Source of the DNA: G958296245 sp963664035
GTDB lineage: Bacteria > Chloroflexota > Dehalococcoidia > Lucifugimonadales > G958296245
Direction: 5' to 3'
Length of the DNA: 64,000 nucleotides
NCBI GenBank assembly: GCA_963664035.2
Contig: OY760867.2
Coordinates: forward strand, 2,666,001 to 2,730,000
Shown here: positions 17,027 to 26,245 of the stretch, piece by piece
Position numbering within the stretch: position 1 is the stretch's first letter
How the letters are laid out: each line of letters starts with the position of its first letter
Notes under the pieces: model-generated
What the model saw: only the letters and a program-made list of their open reading frames with translations
Told to the model about the DNA's origin: nothing
Databases searched by the model: none
Translations under genes and position numbers: made by a program

Positions 17027-18068
17027 CGCCGTTCGCACCTACCGCGCCGCCATCATCGGGTGCGGCGACGTGGGGAGCACCATCGGCGACGACATGCTTG
17101 GGGCCACGGGGCGCTGGGTCCTGCCCCACGGCCACGCGCCGTCGTACGAGGCGGCCGCCCGCGTGGAGTTGGTGGCCGGGGCGGAGGTAGACGAGGAGAG
17201 GCGGCTGGTATTCGGTAAGCGCTGGGGAATTCCGGGGCGCGTCTACGCCGATTACCGCGAGATGCTGGAGGCGGAGCGGCCCGACATCGTCAGCGTCGCC
17301 ACTCCTACGCCTATGCACGAGGAGATGGCGCTGGCCTGCGTGGATGCCGGCGCCAGGGCGATCTTCCTGGAGAAGCCCATCGCCAGCAGCCTCGCCGGCG
17401 CCGACCGAGTGGTGGCCGCGTGCGAAGCCGCGGGAATCCCCCTCGCCGTGAACCACACGCGACGGGGCGACGCGATCTATCGGAAGGTCGCGGAGCTGGC
17501 GCAGTCGGGGGAAGTGGGCGAATTGCACAGCATGATGATGCTGTTCCCGAGCAGGCTGATGTGGATAGGCACCCACGGCCTCGACCTGATGAACTTCGTT
17601 GTTGGCGACGTTCCGGTGCGCTGGGTCAGCGGCGAGGTGCAGGAGGGAGGCGGCCGCGACCCGGGCGGCAACGCCATCTTCGAGTACGAGAACGGCGTGC
17701 GCGGGTTCATCAACGGGTTCAGGAACAACCCTGTCGGCTTCAGGCTGCACGTCATCGGCGCCGAGGGCGAGATCGTCGTCAGCCGCTACGACCTCACGCT
17801 CTGGCGCAACAGGCCCGGGACCCACATGGGCTACGAGCCCGTCGTATATCCCTTCCCGCTCAGCCTCGAATACGCCTCGCCTATGGTCAAGCTGATCGAC
17901 GAGCTCGCGGACGCCGTCGAGGGCGGGCCGGAGCCGGTCTCCAACGGCCGCACGGCGCTCAGGGCGCTCGAGCAGATCGTCGGCATCCACTGCTCGTCGC
18001 GCCAGGACTGCCGCCGCGTCCGCGTCCCCGACGACCTGGACCGCGAGCTAACCATAGACTCGCTGTAA
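17001..18068 (+). CDS. Gfo/Idh/MocA-family oxidoreductase
   Basis: This 355-aa NAD(P)-dependent dehydrogenase has an N-terminal Rossmann fold with AAIIGCGDVGS and VELVAGAEVDEER, then the family signature IFLEKPIASSLAGADRVV containing the EKP motif near residue 115. The C-terminal domain has THGLDLMNFVVGDVP with a conserved His. The ATG at 17001 places the nucleotide loop near the N-terminus; an upstream frame extension would precede it unnaturally. Likely substrates are cyclic polyols or sugar derivatives but nothing here decides. It is the last gene of the plus-strand operon and converges with the phosphotriesterase-like gene 13 bp away. Confidence 0.85.
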   Translation: MGSLGLGADAVRTYRAAIIGCGDVGSTIGDDMLGATGRWVLPHGHAPSYEAAARVELVAGAEVDEERRLVFGKRWGIPGRVYADYREMLEAERPDIVSVATPTPMHEEMALACVDAGARAIFLEKPIASSLAGADRVVAACEAAGIPLAVNHTRRGDAIYRKVAELAQSGEVGELHSMMMLFPSRLMWIGTHGLDLMNFVVGDVPVRWVSGEVQEGGGRDPGGNAIFEYENGVRGFINGFRNNPVGFRLHVIGAEGEIVVSRYDLTLWRNRPGTHMGYEPVVYPFPLSLEYASPMVKLIDELADAVEGGPEPVSNGRTALRALEQIVGIHCSSRQDCRRVRVPDDLDRELTIDSL

Positions 18069-18081
18069 ACGGAGAGTCTGC

Positions 18082-19035
18082 CTAGCCTACTCCGGTCAGG
18101 GCCCTCCTGGGGTTCTCCACCATGATGCGGTGGAACTGCTCCTCGTCCACGCCAAGCTCGGTCAGTATGCCGAGGAGCCGAGTGGGGATGAAGTCGTAGC
18201 CGCCGCCGCCGTATGCCTTGTAGTCCTTCTTGTAGCAGACGTCGTGGGAGAAGAGCAGGTGGTCGCTCAGCCCGGCGTCGAGTATTTGGCCCACCAGCCT
18301 GAGCAGCTTCTCGCGCTCGTATTCGTTGGCCGCTTTCAGCGTGCCCATCCGGTCGAAGCATATGAAGGCGCCGCGCCTGGCTATCTCCGCGCTGTACTCG
18401 AAGCATGGGTAGCTGTGGCAGTGGCCTATCGACACGCGCCGCGGGTCCACCCCCTCCTCCTGCAATATGTCCAACTGGTCCAGCCCGACCGGCCCGCGCG
18501 TACTGTGAGTCGTCAGCAGCACGCCGGTCTTCTTCTGCGCGCGCGCGGCAGCCCTCAGCACGCGCTCCTCCACCGGGGACAGCCAGGTGAAGTGCGCTCC
18601 CACCTCGCCTATGATGCCCGCCCGCACGTCCGTGCCCTCGATGCCCTCCGTCAGGTCTACGACAAGCTCCTCGGCGATCTCGTCGGTCTTCTTCCGCCAG
18701 AGCTCGGGTTCGTAGTAGGTCTCCCGGTACCATCCGCACCCGAGCACGACGTTGACCCCCGTGCTCTCGGCGACCTGGCGCACGGCCTCGGCGTGCTTGA
18801 TGGGAAAGAGGTCGTGGTCGTTGCCCCGCAGGCCGCCGCTCGTCTGGTCGACGATGGTAACGCCGCCGGCCTCCTTGAAGGCCCCGATCTCCTCCGCGGC
18901 GAGCTTTGGATCGTTCAGGAAGCCGTCTCCCGACCAGACGTCGCGCATCAGGTCCAGGAAGATGTGCTCGTGTATCAGCGTGAAGCCTAGCCGGTCGGCG
19001 GCCACCGGCCCGGTGACGGTCATGACGCTATCCAT
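18082..19035 (-). CDS. Phosphotriesterase-family metal-dependent hydrolase
   Basis: This 317-aa TIM-barrel amidohydrolase belongs to the phosphotriesterase family. The metal ligands are His22 and His24 in LIHEHIFLDL, His in LLTTHSTRG, His in SIGHCHSYP and Asp in LLFSHDVCYK. At the bridging position the sequence reads IIGEVGAH, a Glu where true phosphotriesterases have a carboxylated Lys; known PHP and lactonase-like branches share this. A lactonase or other ester hydrolase role is more likely than organophosphate hydrolysis. A second ATG at 19023 is an alternative start. Confidence 0.87.
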   Translation of the reverse strand: MDSVMTVTGPVAADRLGFTLIHEHIFLDLMRDVWSGDGFLNDPKLAAEEIGAFKEAGGVTIVDQTSGGLRGNDHDLFPIKHAEAVRQVAESTGVNVVLGCGWYRETYYEPELWRKKTDEIAEELVVDLTEGIEGTDVRAGIIGEVGAHFTWLSPVEERVLRAAARAQKKTGVLLTTHSTRGPVGLDQLDILQEEGVDPRRVSIGHCHSYPCFEYSAEIARRGAFICFDRMGTLKAANEYEREKLLRLVGQILDAGLSDHLLFSHDVCYKKDYKAYGGGGYDFIPTRLLGILTELGVDEEQFHRIMVENPRRALTGVG

Positions 19036-19122
19036 ATCTATCCTCCAAGCCCTATGAAACTATCTCAGAACTGGCGGCAACTGTCATCCACATCTGCTAT
19101 ATCGCCAATCGCCCAAGGGATT

Positions 19123-19175
19123 CACCCCCATCCTAACCTTCCCCCTGAGGGGGAAGGGATTCTGAGATAGTCTCT
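19123..19175 (+). repeat. Dispersed palindromic repeat, copy A
   Basis: This 53-bp element runs from CACCCCCATCC through the palindromic core CCTTCCCCCTGAGGGGGAAGG to GATTCTGAGATAGTCTCT. It lies immediately 3' of the XRE-TPR gene. Near-identical copies are at 24410, 34217, 39995, 40547/42011 and 51268. Confidence 0.85.
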
Positions 19176-19179
19176 ATGT

Positions 19180-21111
19180 TCAGCATGGGTCTTCCCTGGA
19201 CGTGCTGGGGCTGACGCGCATCATGTAGAGAGTCACCGGGTCGAACGGGTCCTCGCCCGCCTCCAGGGCCTCTATCCACGCCTCGCGGCTGGCGCCGTAA
19301 CGCTCCCGGCAGGTCTCCTTCGGGGACCTGTCCACCCACGCGAGGAACGCCTCGAAGTCGTCGATCGCGTCGTCGGCGCGGCCCAGCACCGCGTAGACGA
19401 GACCCCTGCTTTCCCGCGACGCCCCCGATGGGTCGGCGTCGACGGCCAGGTCGCAGTAGGGCAGAGCCTCCTCGGGCGCTCCCGATACCCCAAGCTGCCA
19501 GCATAGCGTGGCGTTGTACTTGAGCTCGTCCGGACGCAGCCCCTGGGCCCTGCGCAGGTCGTCCAGCGACCTCGGCAGGTCCTCCATCACGGAGTACACG
19601 AGGCCCCGGTTGAAGTACGCCTCGGGCGAGTCCGGCGCCAGCTCTATCGCCCGGCCGAAGTCGTCCAGCGCCCGGTCATAGTCGTCCACCAGGCCGCGCG
19701 CGAGGTAGGCGATCCCGCGGTTGTGGAACGCAGCCGAGAGATCGGGGTCCAGGTCCAGGGCGCGCTCCAGGTCGTCGAGGGCCCGCCGGACGTCTCCCGC
19801 TTCGCCCCTATCTGTGTAGGCCAATGCCCTGTTGACGTACGCGCCGGCGTAATCGGGCCGAAGCCCAATCGACCGGGCCAGCTCCGAGATGGCCCGGTCC
19901 AGGTCCCCGCTCTCGCCGCGTTCCCTGTAGGCGTACGCCAGGTTGAGATGGGTGGTGGGGTTCCCCGACTCGATCGACGCCGCCCTCGTCAGGTCCGCTA
20001 CCGCCCGCTCCACGTCGTCGGCCCTGCCGCGTTCCAGGTAGGCGACCGCGCGGTTGTTGTAGGCGTCCACGAGGCGGGGCTGCGTGGCGAGCACCTGGGT
20101 GAAGAGCGTTATCGCCTCGTCCAGGTCGGCGAGGTCTCCGCCCAGGTATGCGCGTCCCAGCCGGAACCTCAGCCCGGCCAGCGCCTGGGGGTCCGATGGG
20201 GGCTTGGACATCGCGTGGACCAGCACCACCTTGGCCTTATCGTGCTCCCCCTGTTCCAAGTACAGTTGCCCAAGGGTCAGCAACGCAACGTGGCGCACCT
20301 CTTCGGTCAGCGCCACGTTGACCGTCGCGGGCAGCTCCGAGGGCGAGGACGCAAGGTCCACGACCTGCTGGTCGTGCGTCTCCGCGGCCCTCTTGGGGAT
20401 GGTGAAGGTGGCGATGACCCTGCCGCTGTCGTACTCTCCCCAGATCACGATGGTCGCGCGGGACTTCAGCCCGGCCTCCAGCGCCGCGTCCTCGCCGTCG
20501 ATCTCGTCGGGCCAGTCGGCGGTCCGCACCTGTCCGAGGCCCGCGGCTGTCACTTCCCGGTCTATCTGCTGCTTCAGCCTGCCCCTGACGTTGAACCCCT
20601 GCTGCCCGCCGGTGTAGTTGACGAATGGAGCCATGACGATGAGGGACTCGTCTTCGGCGGCCTCCGGGAAGCCTGAGCGGCCTAGCATGAACGCCGCGAG
20701 CGCGCCCGCGAGCGCCGCCAGCAGCACCGCCGCCGCCGCCGCGCCTCCTATCCTGAACCCTCTGCGCCGCCACAGCGGCGCGGCGACGGACGGAGCCGGC
20801 GACGCCGCCTCCGCGGGCTCTGGGGCCGGCGGCTCCTCCTCCACCTGCGCCGGCGGGGGAGCTTCGGCTGGGGCCTGCGCGCTCTCCGGGGAGAAGCCCG
20901 CGGCCATGAGCAGCTCGTCCCGCTCCTCCGGCTCCAGGCGCAGCAGCTCCGCCAGGCGCGCCACGTCCTCCCGGTGGCGCGGGCGGCTGGTCACGCCCTC
21001 CTTCCAGCGCACGAGGGTCAGCCGGCTAACGCCGACGCGGCGCGCCAGCTCGGCGTCCCCGATGCCGGTCCGGGCCATGTACCTGGTCAGCAGCTCGGCG
21101 AAAGTGGCCAA
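19180..21111 (-). CDS. Membrane-bound XRE regulator with TPR repeats
   Basis: Residues 1-65 of this 643-aa protein form an XRE-type helix-turn-helix (DAELARRVGVSRLTLVRWKEG). A Pro/Glu/Ala-rich linker leads to one membrane helix at about 120-142. The outer part begins with a domain resembling the adenylate-cyclase/TolB-like N-lobe (SLIVMAPFVNYTGG), followed by at least eight TPR units such as AYNNRAVAYLERG, AYVNRALAYTDRG and AFHNRGIAYLARG. The start is TTG at 21111. It is divergent from the META lipoprotein and next to candidate operator repeats. The layout suggests a transmembrane sensor that binds DNA directly; the signal is unknown. Confidence 0.82.
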   Translation of the reverse strand: MATFAELLTRYMARTGIGDAELARRVGVSRLTLVRWKEGVTSRPRHREDVARLAELLRLEPEERDELLMAAGFSPESAQAPAEAPPPAQVEEEPPAPEPAEAASPAPSVAAPLWRRRGFRIGGAAAAAVLLAALAGALAAFMLGRSGFPEAAEDESLIVMAPFVNYTGGQQGFNVRGRLKQQIDREVTAAGLGQVRTADWPDEIDGEDAALEAGLKSRATIVIWGEYDSGRVIATFTIPKRAAETHDQQVVDLASSPSELPATVNVALTEEVRHVALLTLGQLYLEQGEHDKAKVVLVHAMSKPPSDPQALAGLRFRLGRAYLGGDLADLDEAITLFTQVLATQPRLVDAYNNRAVAYLERGRADDVERAVADLTRAASIESGNPTTHLNLAYAYRERGESGDLDRAISELARSIGLRPDYAGAYVNRALAYTDRGEAGDVRRALDDLERALDLDPDLSAAFHNRGIAYLARGLVDDYDRALDDFGRAIELAPDSPEAYFNRGLVYSVMEDLPRSLDDLRRAQGLRPDELKYNATLCWQLGVSGAPEEALPYCDLAVDADPSGASRESRGLVYAVLGRADDAIDDFEAFLAWVDRSPKETCRERYGASREAWIEALEAGEDPFDPVTLYMMRVSPSTSREDPC

Positions 21112-21142
21112 GTGTTACATCTCTGGCACGGGATACACCCCA

Positions 21143-21171
21143 AGTGTAACGCAAGTGTAGTTCGGAGTGTA
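21143..21171. promoter_or_regulatory. Phased AGTGTA repeats, candidate operator
   Basis: AGTGTA occurs at 21143, 21154 and 21166, with 11 and 12 bp spacing, and a related AGTGTT at 21111 overlaps the regulator start. The helical phasing, and the position between the divergent XRE regulator and META lipoprotein, suggest the regulator's own binding site. Confidence 0.45.
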
Positions 21172-21279
21172 CACGCTCACCCCTCATGATGGACGTGCGG
21201 CAGCCGGATCTACCCGCCGGAAGAGCGGAACGGCAAGGCCGACACAACAGTGGCAAGGACGCCACACGAGGAGGGAGTA

Positions 21280-22314
21280 ATGATGGCACGCACCCTGGGA
21301 GCATACGCAGTCGTTGCGGCGTTGGTCGCGCTGCTCATGGCGCTGGCGGCCTGCGGCGGCGATGGGGAAGCGGAGGTTGAGGCCACGGCGACGGTCGATG
21401 AGACCGCGGTATACAAGGGAGTCGTGGAAGAGCAGGCCGAGCCGAGGGGAGACGCGGACGGCGGCGATCTGGCCGGCGTTACCTGGGTCCTGGAGTCCCT
21501 GGGGCCTGCGGCCTCCCCCGATGCCATCGTGGAGGGTTCGGAGGCGACCGCCGTCTTCTCGGCGGACGGCTCCATGGACGGCAACGGCGGTTGCAACACC
21601 TACTTCGGGAGCTACCGCGCCGATGGCGGCTCGATCTCCATTGGCGAGCTTGGCTGGACGGAGATGGCGTGCGCGGCCCCGGACGGGGTCATGGCGCAGG
21701 AGACCCGGTTCTTTGAGCTGATGGCCGTAGCCGAGACGTTCGCCGTAGAGGACGGCGCGCTCACGCTGGGGACGGCAGACGGTGGGGTCCTCGTCTTCTC
21801 CGCCGCCGGCAAGGCCCCTGGCCCCGGCCCGGACGGCGGCGCGGTTACGGACCCGGAAGCCACCGTCAGCGTCGCCAATGAAGACGAGGGTGAGGGCGAC
21901 GGCTCGAGCGCCAGCGGCGGCGTCTCGGACCCCGGCGCTGGCGACGAAGACGCGGGCGGCGCACTGACCGGGGTCACGTGGGTCCTGGAGTCCCTGGGGC
22001 CGGCGGCCTCCCCCGATGCCGTCGCGGAGGGTTCCGAGGTGACCGCCGTATTCTCGGCGGACGGCTCGCTGAACGGCAACGGCGGCTGCAACACCTACTT
22101 CGGCGGCTACGAGGCCGAGGGCGAGTCGCTCTCCGTAGGGGCGATGGGATCGACCCTGATGGCGTGCGCCGACCCTGAGGGGGTCATGGCGCAGGAGACC
22201 CGGTTCTTCGGGCTGATGGCCGTGGCCGATTCGTTCGCAGTGGGGGACGGCAAGCTCACGTTGAGGACGGCAGACGGCGGGGTCCTCGTCTTCTCCCGCC
22301 GTTCCGGTCCATAG
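21280..22314 (+). CDS. Lipoprotein with two META domains
   Basis: This 344-aa predicted lipoprotein has a signal peptide ending in LMALAACGG with Cys25 as the lipid site. Two META (HslJ-like) domains follow at about 70-185 and 235-340. Each contains GVTWVLESLGPAASPDA, a GNGGCNTYFG turn and VMAQETRFF. The copies are so alike that a recent internal duplication is likely. An acidic, Gly/Ser-rich linker separates them. ATG codons at 21280 and 21283 both fit the AGGAGG at 21269-21274. META domains are linked to stress or heat-shock secretion in other bacteria; the role here is unknown. Confidence 0.85.
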   Translation: MMARTLGAYAVVAALVALLMALAACGGDGEAEVEATATVDETAVYKGVVEEQAEPRGDADGGDLAGVTWVLESLGPAASPDAIVEGSEATAVFSADGSMDGNGGCNTYFGSYRADGGSISIGELGWTEMACAAPDGVMAQETRFFELMAVAETFAVEDGALTLGTADGGVLVFSAAGKAPGPGPDGGAVTDPEATVSVANEDEGEGDGSSASGGVSDPGAGDEDAGGALTGVTWVLESLGPAASPDAVAEGSEVTAVFSADGSLNGNGGCNTYFGGYEAEGESLSVGAMGSTLMACADPEGVMAQETRFFGLMAVADSFAVGDGKLTLRTADGGVLVFSRRSGP

Positions 22315-22363
22315 GACGGGTATGTACGGATAGCGGATGGAAACTCATTCAGGAGGAGTAGAG

Positions 22364-24361
22364 ATGAAGCTGAACGTCAAGATCATAGCGGCGGTTCTTG
22401 GGTTGGTAGCAATGGCAGCGGCGCTGGCGGCCTGTTCGCGGGAGGTGATCAAGGAGGTCCCGGTCGAGGTGGTGGTCGAGAAAGAGGTGGTCAAGGAGGT
22501 CCCGGTCCAGCGGGTGGTGGAGAAGGAGGTAATCAAGGAGGTTCCCGTCGAGGTGGTGGTCGAGAAAGAGGTGGTCAAGGAGGTAGAGGTAGAGGTGGTA
22601 GTCGAGAAAGAGGTCGTAAGGGAGGTGGAGAAGCCGGTGATCGTGGAGAAGGAGGTGGTCAGAGAGGTGGAGAAGGTGGTTGAGGTCCCCGTGAAGGCTC
22701 CGACCAAAGTCGAGAAGGAAGTGGTGAGAGAGGTGGCAGTGGTCAAGGAAGTCTTAGTGGAGGCGCCGTCCAGGGAAGAGAAGGAAGTGATCCTCACTAA
22801 GCCGGTCATCACTGAGTCACAGGTCGTGAAGGAGGTGGAGAAGGTGGTATCGGTTGAGGTGTCATCGGGATCCCAGGGATCCTCAGGGCCTTCCACCTCT
22901 CCGAGTCGGTCTTCGAGTTCCGGCGGGACGCCGCCTACGACCACTTTCGAGGACTACCAGCGCGAGAGGTTCGTATCCGCTGCGCGGGACGCGGTCTCGA
23001 CCTTCAGCCTCGATACGGACCGCACCTCTTACTACCTCGCCCTGAACTGGGCGCGCACAGGGTACGCGGTGGAGCCCGATTCCGTTAGGGCGGAGGAGTG
23101 GATCAACGCCTTCGACTACGGCTACGAGCAGCCGCTCCACGGCGACAGCTTCGCCATATCCACCGACGTGGTAAGGCACCCGCTGGACGGCGGGCTGCAC
23201 CTGGCTCGCATCGCCTTCCAGGCGCCCGACGTGAGCCATGACAGCACGCCGGTCAACGTGACCTTGGTCCTGGACGCGTCGGGCTCGATGAGCACCGGCA
23301 ACCGCGTTGACATAGCCAGGGAAGCCGCCGAGAGCATCAGGCGCAGCCTGCGCACCGGAGATCGCATAGCCGTCGTACACTTCACCAACGGCGTCATAGA
23401 CGACTTCACGGTCGAGCACAGCGACCCCGACGACCCCAACGTGAGTTGGTCGATCGATCGGCTGGCCCCGCACGGCTCCACGAACGTGCAGGCCGGCCTC
23501 GATCTCGGCGTCCGGCTCGCCGACCGCGCGCGGAGCGAGAACCCCCACGCCTACAACTACGTCATCCTGATGTCGGACGGCGTCGCCAACGTGGACGCGA
23601 CCGACCCCTTCGCCATACTCGAGTCCGCGGGCGACAGGGACAGCGGCAACCCGCTGCGGCTCATCACCGTCGGGGTGGGCATCGAGAACTACAACGACTA
23701 CCTGCTGGAGCAGCTGGCGCAGCACGGCAACGGCTGGTACCGCTACCTGAGCGACACCGAGCAGGCGCGGGCGACCTTCAGCCGGGACAACTGGCTGGCG
23801 CTCTCGGTCCCGTTCGCGGACCAGACGCGCGCGCAGGTGACCTGGGACACCGACCTGGTGAGGTCGTGGCGCATCGTGGGGTACGAGAACCGGGTCACCT
23901 CGGACGAGTCGTTCACGCAGGCGCGCAAGGAGTTCGCGGAGATACCCGCGGGGGCGGCGACGACGGTCTTCTACGAGCTCGAGCTTCGTGACCGAGGCCG
24001 CGGCGACATGGTCAAGCTGGGCGACGTAGAGCTGCGTTGGGTGACCCCTTCGACGGGCGACTCCAACCGGCAGCACGCGCCTGTAATGAGCCGCCGCGAC
24101 ATGGAGCGGGACGCGATGGGCGAGGCGATGCTGCACATGGGCGCCATCGTGGCGCTGTCTTCGGACCTGTACAGCAGCCTGCCGCACGCTGGGTCCTCCG
24201 ACTCCCGCGTCCATAGCGACCTGGCCTACCTGATGGACGAGCTCGTGTCGCTGGAGGGCCAGCTTGGCGGCCTAGGGGCCTACCAGGACATGGTGTTCCT
24301 GATGGATCACATCACCCGCGATTCCAGGGCGGCGTCCGTGCCTTCGGGGTACAGCCGGTAG
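22364..24361 (+). CDS. von Willebrand A lipoprotein with Glu-Val stalk, paralog 1
   Basis: This 665-aa lipoprotein starts at the ATG after AGGAGGAG (22351). Its signal peptide ends LAACSREV with Cys24. Residues 27-175 are Glu-Val/Lys repeats of KEVPVEVVVEKEV type, probably an extended charged stalk. A YfbK-like module follows: the N-terminal domain with FSLDTDRTSYYLALNWA, a vWA domain with MIDAS motif DASGSMS near 305, and a C-terminal domain (DUF3520-like) with WDTDLVRSWRIVGYENR. YfbK-type proteins are thought to scaffold metal-dependent protein contacts at the cell surface. It heads a tandem array of three paralogs. Confidence 0.85.
   Translation: MKLNVKIIAAVLGLVAMAAALAACSREVIKEVPVEVVVEKEVVKEVPVQRVVEKEVIKEVPVEVVVEKEVVKEVEVEVVVEKEVVREVEKPVIVEKEVVREVEKVVEVPVKAPTKVEKEVVREVAVVKEVLVEAPSREEKEVILTKPVITESQVVKEVEKVVSVEVSSGSQGSSGPSTSPSRSSSSGGTPPTTTFEDYQRERFVSAARDAVSTFSLDTDRTSYYLALNWARTGYAVEPDSVRAEEWINAFDYGYEQPLHGDSFAISTDVVRHPLDGGLHLARIAFQAPDVSHDSTPVNVTLVLDASGSMSTGNRVDIAREAAESIRRSLRTGDRIAVVHFTNGVIDDFTVEHSDPDDPNVSWSIDRLAPHGSTNVQAGLDLGVRLADRARSENPHAYNYVILMSDGVANVDATDPFAILESAGDRDSGNPLRLITVGVGIENYNDYLLEQLAQHGNGWYRYLSDTEQARATFSRDNWLALSVPFADQTRAQVTWDTDLVRSWRIVGYENRVTSDESFTQARKEFAEIPAGAATTVFYELELRDRGRGDMVKLGDVELRWVTPSTGDSNRQHAPVMSRRDMERDAMGEAMLHMGAIVALSSDLYSSLPHAGSSDSRVHSDLAYLMDELVSLEGQLGGLGAYQDMVFLMDHITRDSRAASVPSGYSR
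22438..22855 (+). repeat. Degenerate coding repeats for the Glu-Val stalk
   Basis: About 420 bp of imperfect repeats built on GAGGTGGTNGAGAAAGAGGT encode the stalk of paralog 1. The same code is shorter in paralogs 2 and 3 and recurs in the binding proteins at 44776-46683 and 55280-57262. Its antisense frames are long and open but biased to Thr/Ser and are not genes. Confidence 0.75.
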
Positions 24362-24409
24362 CTAGCGGTTTGGAAATGGGGCGCGATGGTCTCACCCGTC
24401 GCGTCCCTT

Positions 24410-24454
24410 CACCCCCATCCTAACCTTCCCCCTGAGGGGGAAGGGATTCTGAGA
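24410..24454 (+). repeat. Dispersed palindromic repeat, copy B
   Basis: This copy of the CACCCCCATCC...TTCCCCCTGAGGGGGAA repeat loses identity after GATTCTGAGA. It sits between vWA paralogs 1 and 2, just upstream of the ribosome site of paralog 2. Confidence 0.82.
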
Positions 24455-24490
24455 GCGTTCGATAGCGTAATTCTACCAGGAGGTGTAGAG

Positions 24491-26227
24491 ATGAAACTCA
24501 ACGTAAAGGTCATTGCGGCGATTCTAGGGTTCCTGACGCTGGCCGCGGTGTTGGCGGCCTGCGGGGGTAGAGAAGTGGTAAAGGAGGTACAGGTTCCGGT
24601 TGAAGTGGTGGTGGAGAGGGAGGTGGTGAAGGAGGTTCCGGTCGAGGTGGTGGTGGAGAGAGAAGTGGTCAAAGAGGTACAGGTTCCTGGCGAGACCGTG
24701 GTGAAGGAGGTCCCGGTTGAGGTCGTGGTGGAGCGAGGGTCCAGGGGACTCCCAGGCCCCAGTTCTACCGCGCGGGCTGACCGGCCCAGCAGGACAGCCT
24801 CCGCAACCACCTTCGAGGACTACCAGCGGGAAAGGTTCGTATCCGCTGCGCGGGACGCCGTCTCGACGTTCAGCCTCGACACGGACCGTACCTCGTACCA
24901 CCTCGCCCTCAACTGGGCGCGAGCCGGATACACGGTGGAGCCCGACTCCGTTAGGGCGGAGGAGTGGATCAACGCCTTCGACTACGGCTACGAGCAGCCG
25001 CTCCACATCGACAGCTTCGCCATATCCACCGATGTCGTCAGGCACCCGCTGGACGGCGGGCTGCACCTCGCTCGCATCGCCTTCCAGGCGCCCGACATGA
25101 GATACGACAGCACGCCGGTCAACGTGACTCTGGTGCTGGACGCCTCGGGATCGATGGGCACCGGCAACCGGGTGGACGTCGCGAGGGCGGCCGCCGAGAG
25201 CATACGGCGCAGCCTGCGCGGCGGAGACCGCATAGCCGTCGTACACTTCACCGGCGACGTCGTCGACCACCTCACGGTCGAGCCTACGGACCCGGACGAC
25301 CGCGACGTCAGGAGCTCGATCGACCGGCTCATGCCGCGCGGCGGCACGAACGTGCAGGCCGGCCTCGACCTGGGCGTGCGTCTCGCCGACCGCGCCCGCT
25401 GGGACAACCCCCACGCCTACAACTACGTCATCCTCATGTCGGACGGCGTCGCCAACGTGGACGCGACCGACCCGTTCGCCATCCTAGAATCCGCCGGCGA
25501 CAGGGACGCCAGCAACCCGCTGCGGCTCATCACCATCGGCATTGGCATCGAGAACTACAACGACTACCTGCTGGAGCAGCTTGCCCAGCACGGCAACGGC
25601 TGGTACCGCTACCTGAGCGACGTCGAGCAGGCGCGGGCGACCTTCAGCCGGGACAATTGGCTGGCGCTGTCGATACCGTTCGCGGACCAGACGCGCGCCC
25701 AGGTGACCTGGGACACGGACCAGGTGAGGTCGTGGCGGATCGTCGGGTACGAGAACCGGGTCACCTCCGACGAGTCGTTCACGCAGGCGCGCAAGGAGTT
25801 CGCGGAGATACCGGCAGGGGCCGCGACGACGGTCTTCTACGAGCTCGATCTTCGGGACCGAGGCGGCGGCGACGCGGCCAAGCTGGGCGACGTAGAGCTG
25901 CGTTGGGTGACCCCTTCGACGGGGGACTCCAACCGCCAGCACGCGCCGATAATGAGCCGCCGGGACGTGGAGCGCGACGCGATGGGCGAGGCGATGCTGC
26001 ACATGGGTGTCATCGTGGCGCTGTCTTCGGACCTGTACAGCAGCCTGCCGTATGCGCGCTCCTCGGACTCCCGTGTCCATAGCGACCTGGCCTACCTGAT
26101 GGACGAGCTAGTGTCCCTGGAGAGCCAGCTTGGCCGCCTCGGGGCCTACCGGGACATGGTCTTCCTGATGGAGCACATCATCCGCGACTCAAGGGCGGCC
26201 GACAGACCTTCGGGGTACAGCCGTTAA
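24491..26227 (+). CDS. von Willebrand A lipoprotein with Glu-Val stalk, paralog 2
   Basis: This 578-aa paralog is nearly identical to paralog 1 from TTFEDYQRERFVSAARD to the GYSR end but has a much shorter Glu-Val stalk (about 27-85). The start ATG at 24491 follows CCAGGAGGTG. The signal peptide ends LAACGG with Cys24. The MIDAS motif DASGSMG lies near residue 217. An upstream open extension in frame is repeat B and not coding. The high DNA identity with paralog 1 points to a recent tandem duplication. Confidence 0.85.
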   Translation: MKLNVKVIAAILGFLTLAAVLAACGGREVVKEVQVPVEVVVEREVVKEVPVEVVVEREVVKEVQVPGETVVKEVPVEVVVERGSRGLPGPSSTARADRPSRTASATTFEDYQRERFVSAARDAVSTFSLDTDRTSYHLALNWARAGYTVEPDSVRAEEWINAFDYGYEQPLHIDSFAISTDVVRHPLDGGLHLARIAFQAPDMRYDSTPVNVTLVLDASGSMGTGNRVDVARAAAESIRRSLRGGDRIAVVHFTGDVVDHLTVEPTDPDDRDVRSSIDRLMPRGGTNVQAGLDLGVRLADRARWDNPHAYNYVILMSDGVANVDATDPFAILESAGDRDASNPLRLITIGIGIENYNDYLLEQLAQHGNGWYRYLSDVEQARATFSRDNWLALSIPFADQTRAQVTWDTDQVRSWRIVGYENRVTSDESFTQARKEFAEIPAGAATTVFYELDLRDRGGGDAAKLGDVELRWVTPSTGDSNRQHAPIMSRRDVERDAMGEAMLHMGVIVALSSDLYSSLPYARSSDSRVHSDLAYLMDELVSLESQLGRLGAYRDMVFLMEHIIRDSRAADRPSGYSR

Positions 26228-26245
26228 TCCGTAGCGAGTTTGGGA

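Noticed and set aside
18082..19035. Assignment as a true organophosphate phosphotriesterase
   Set aside because: The bridging Lys is replaced by Glu, so only family membership is claimed.
22438..22855. Repeats that might suggest a CRISPR array
   Set aside because: The repeats are imperfect, in frame and without unique spacers; they encode the lipoprotein stalk.
22345..22944. Long antisense ORF rich in Thr/Ser over the Glu-Val stalk region
   Set aside because: It is the mirror of the GAGGTGGT-type coding repeats of the vWA lipoprotein, with no ribosome site; the same appears opposite every Glu-Val gene.
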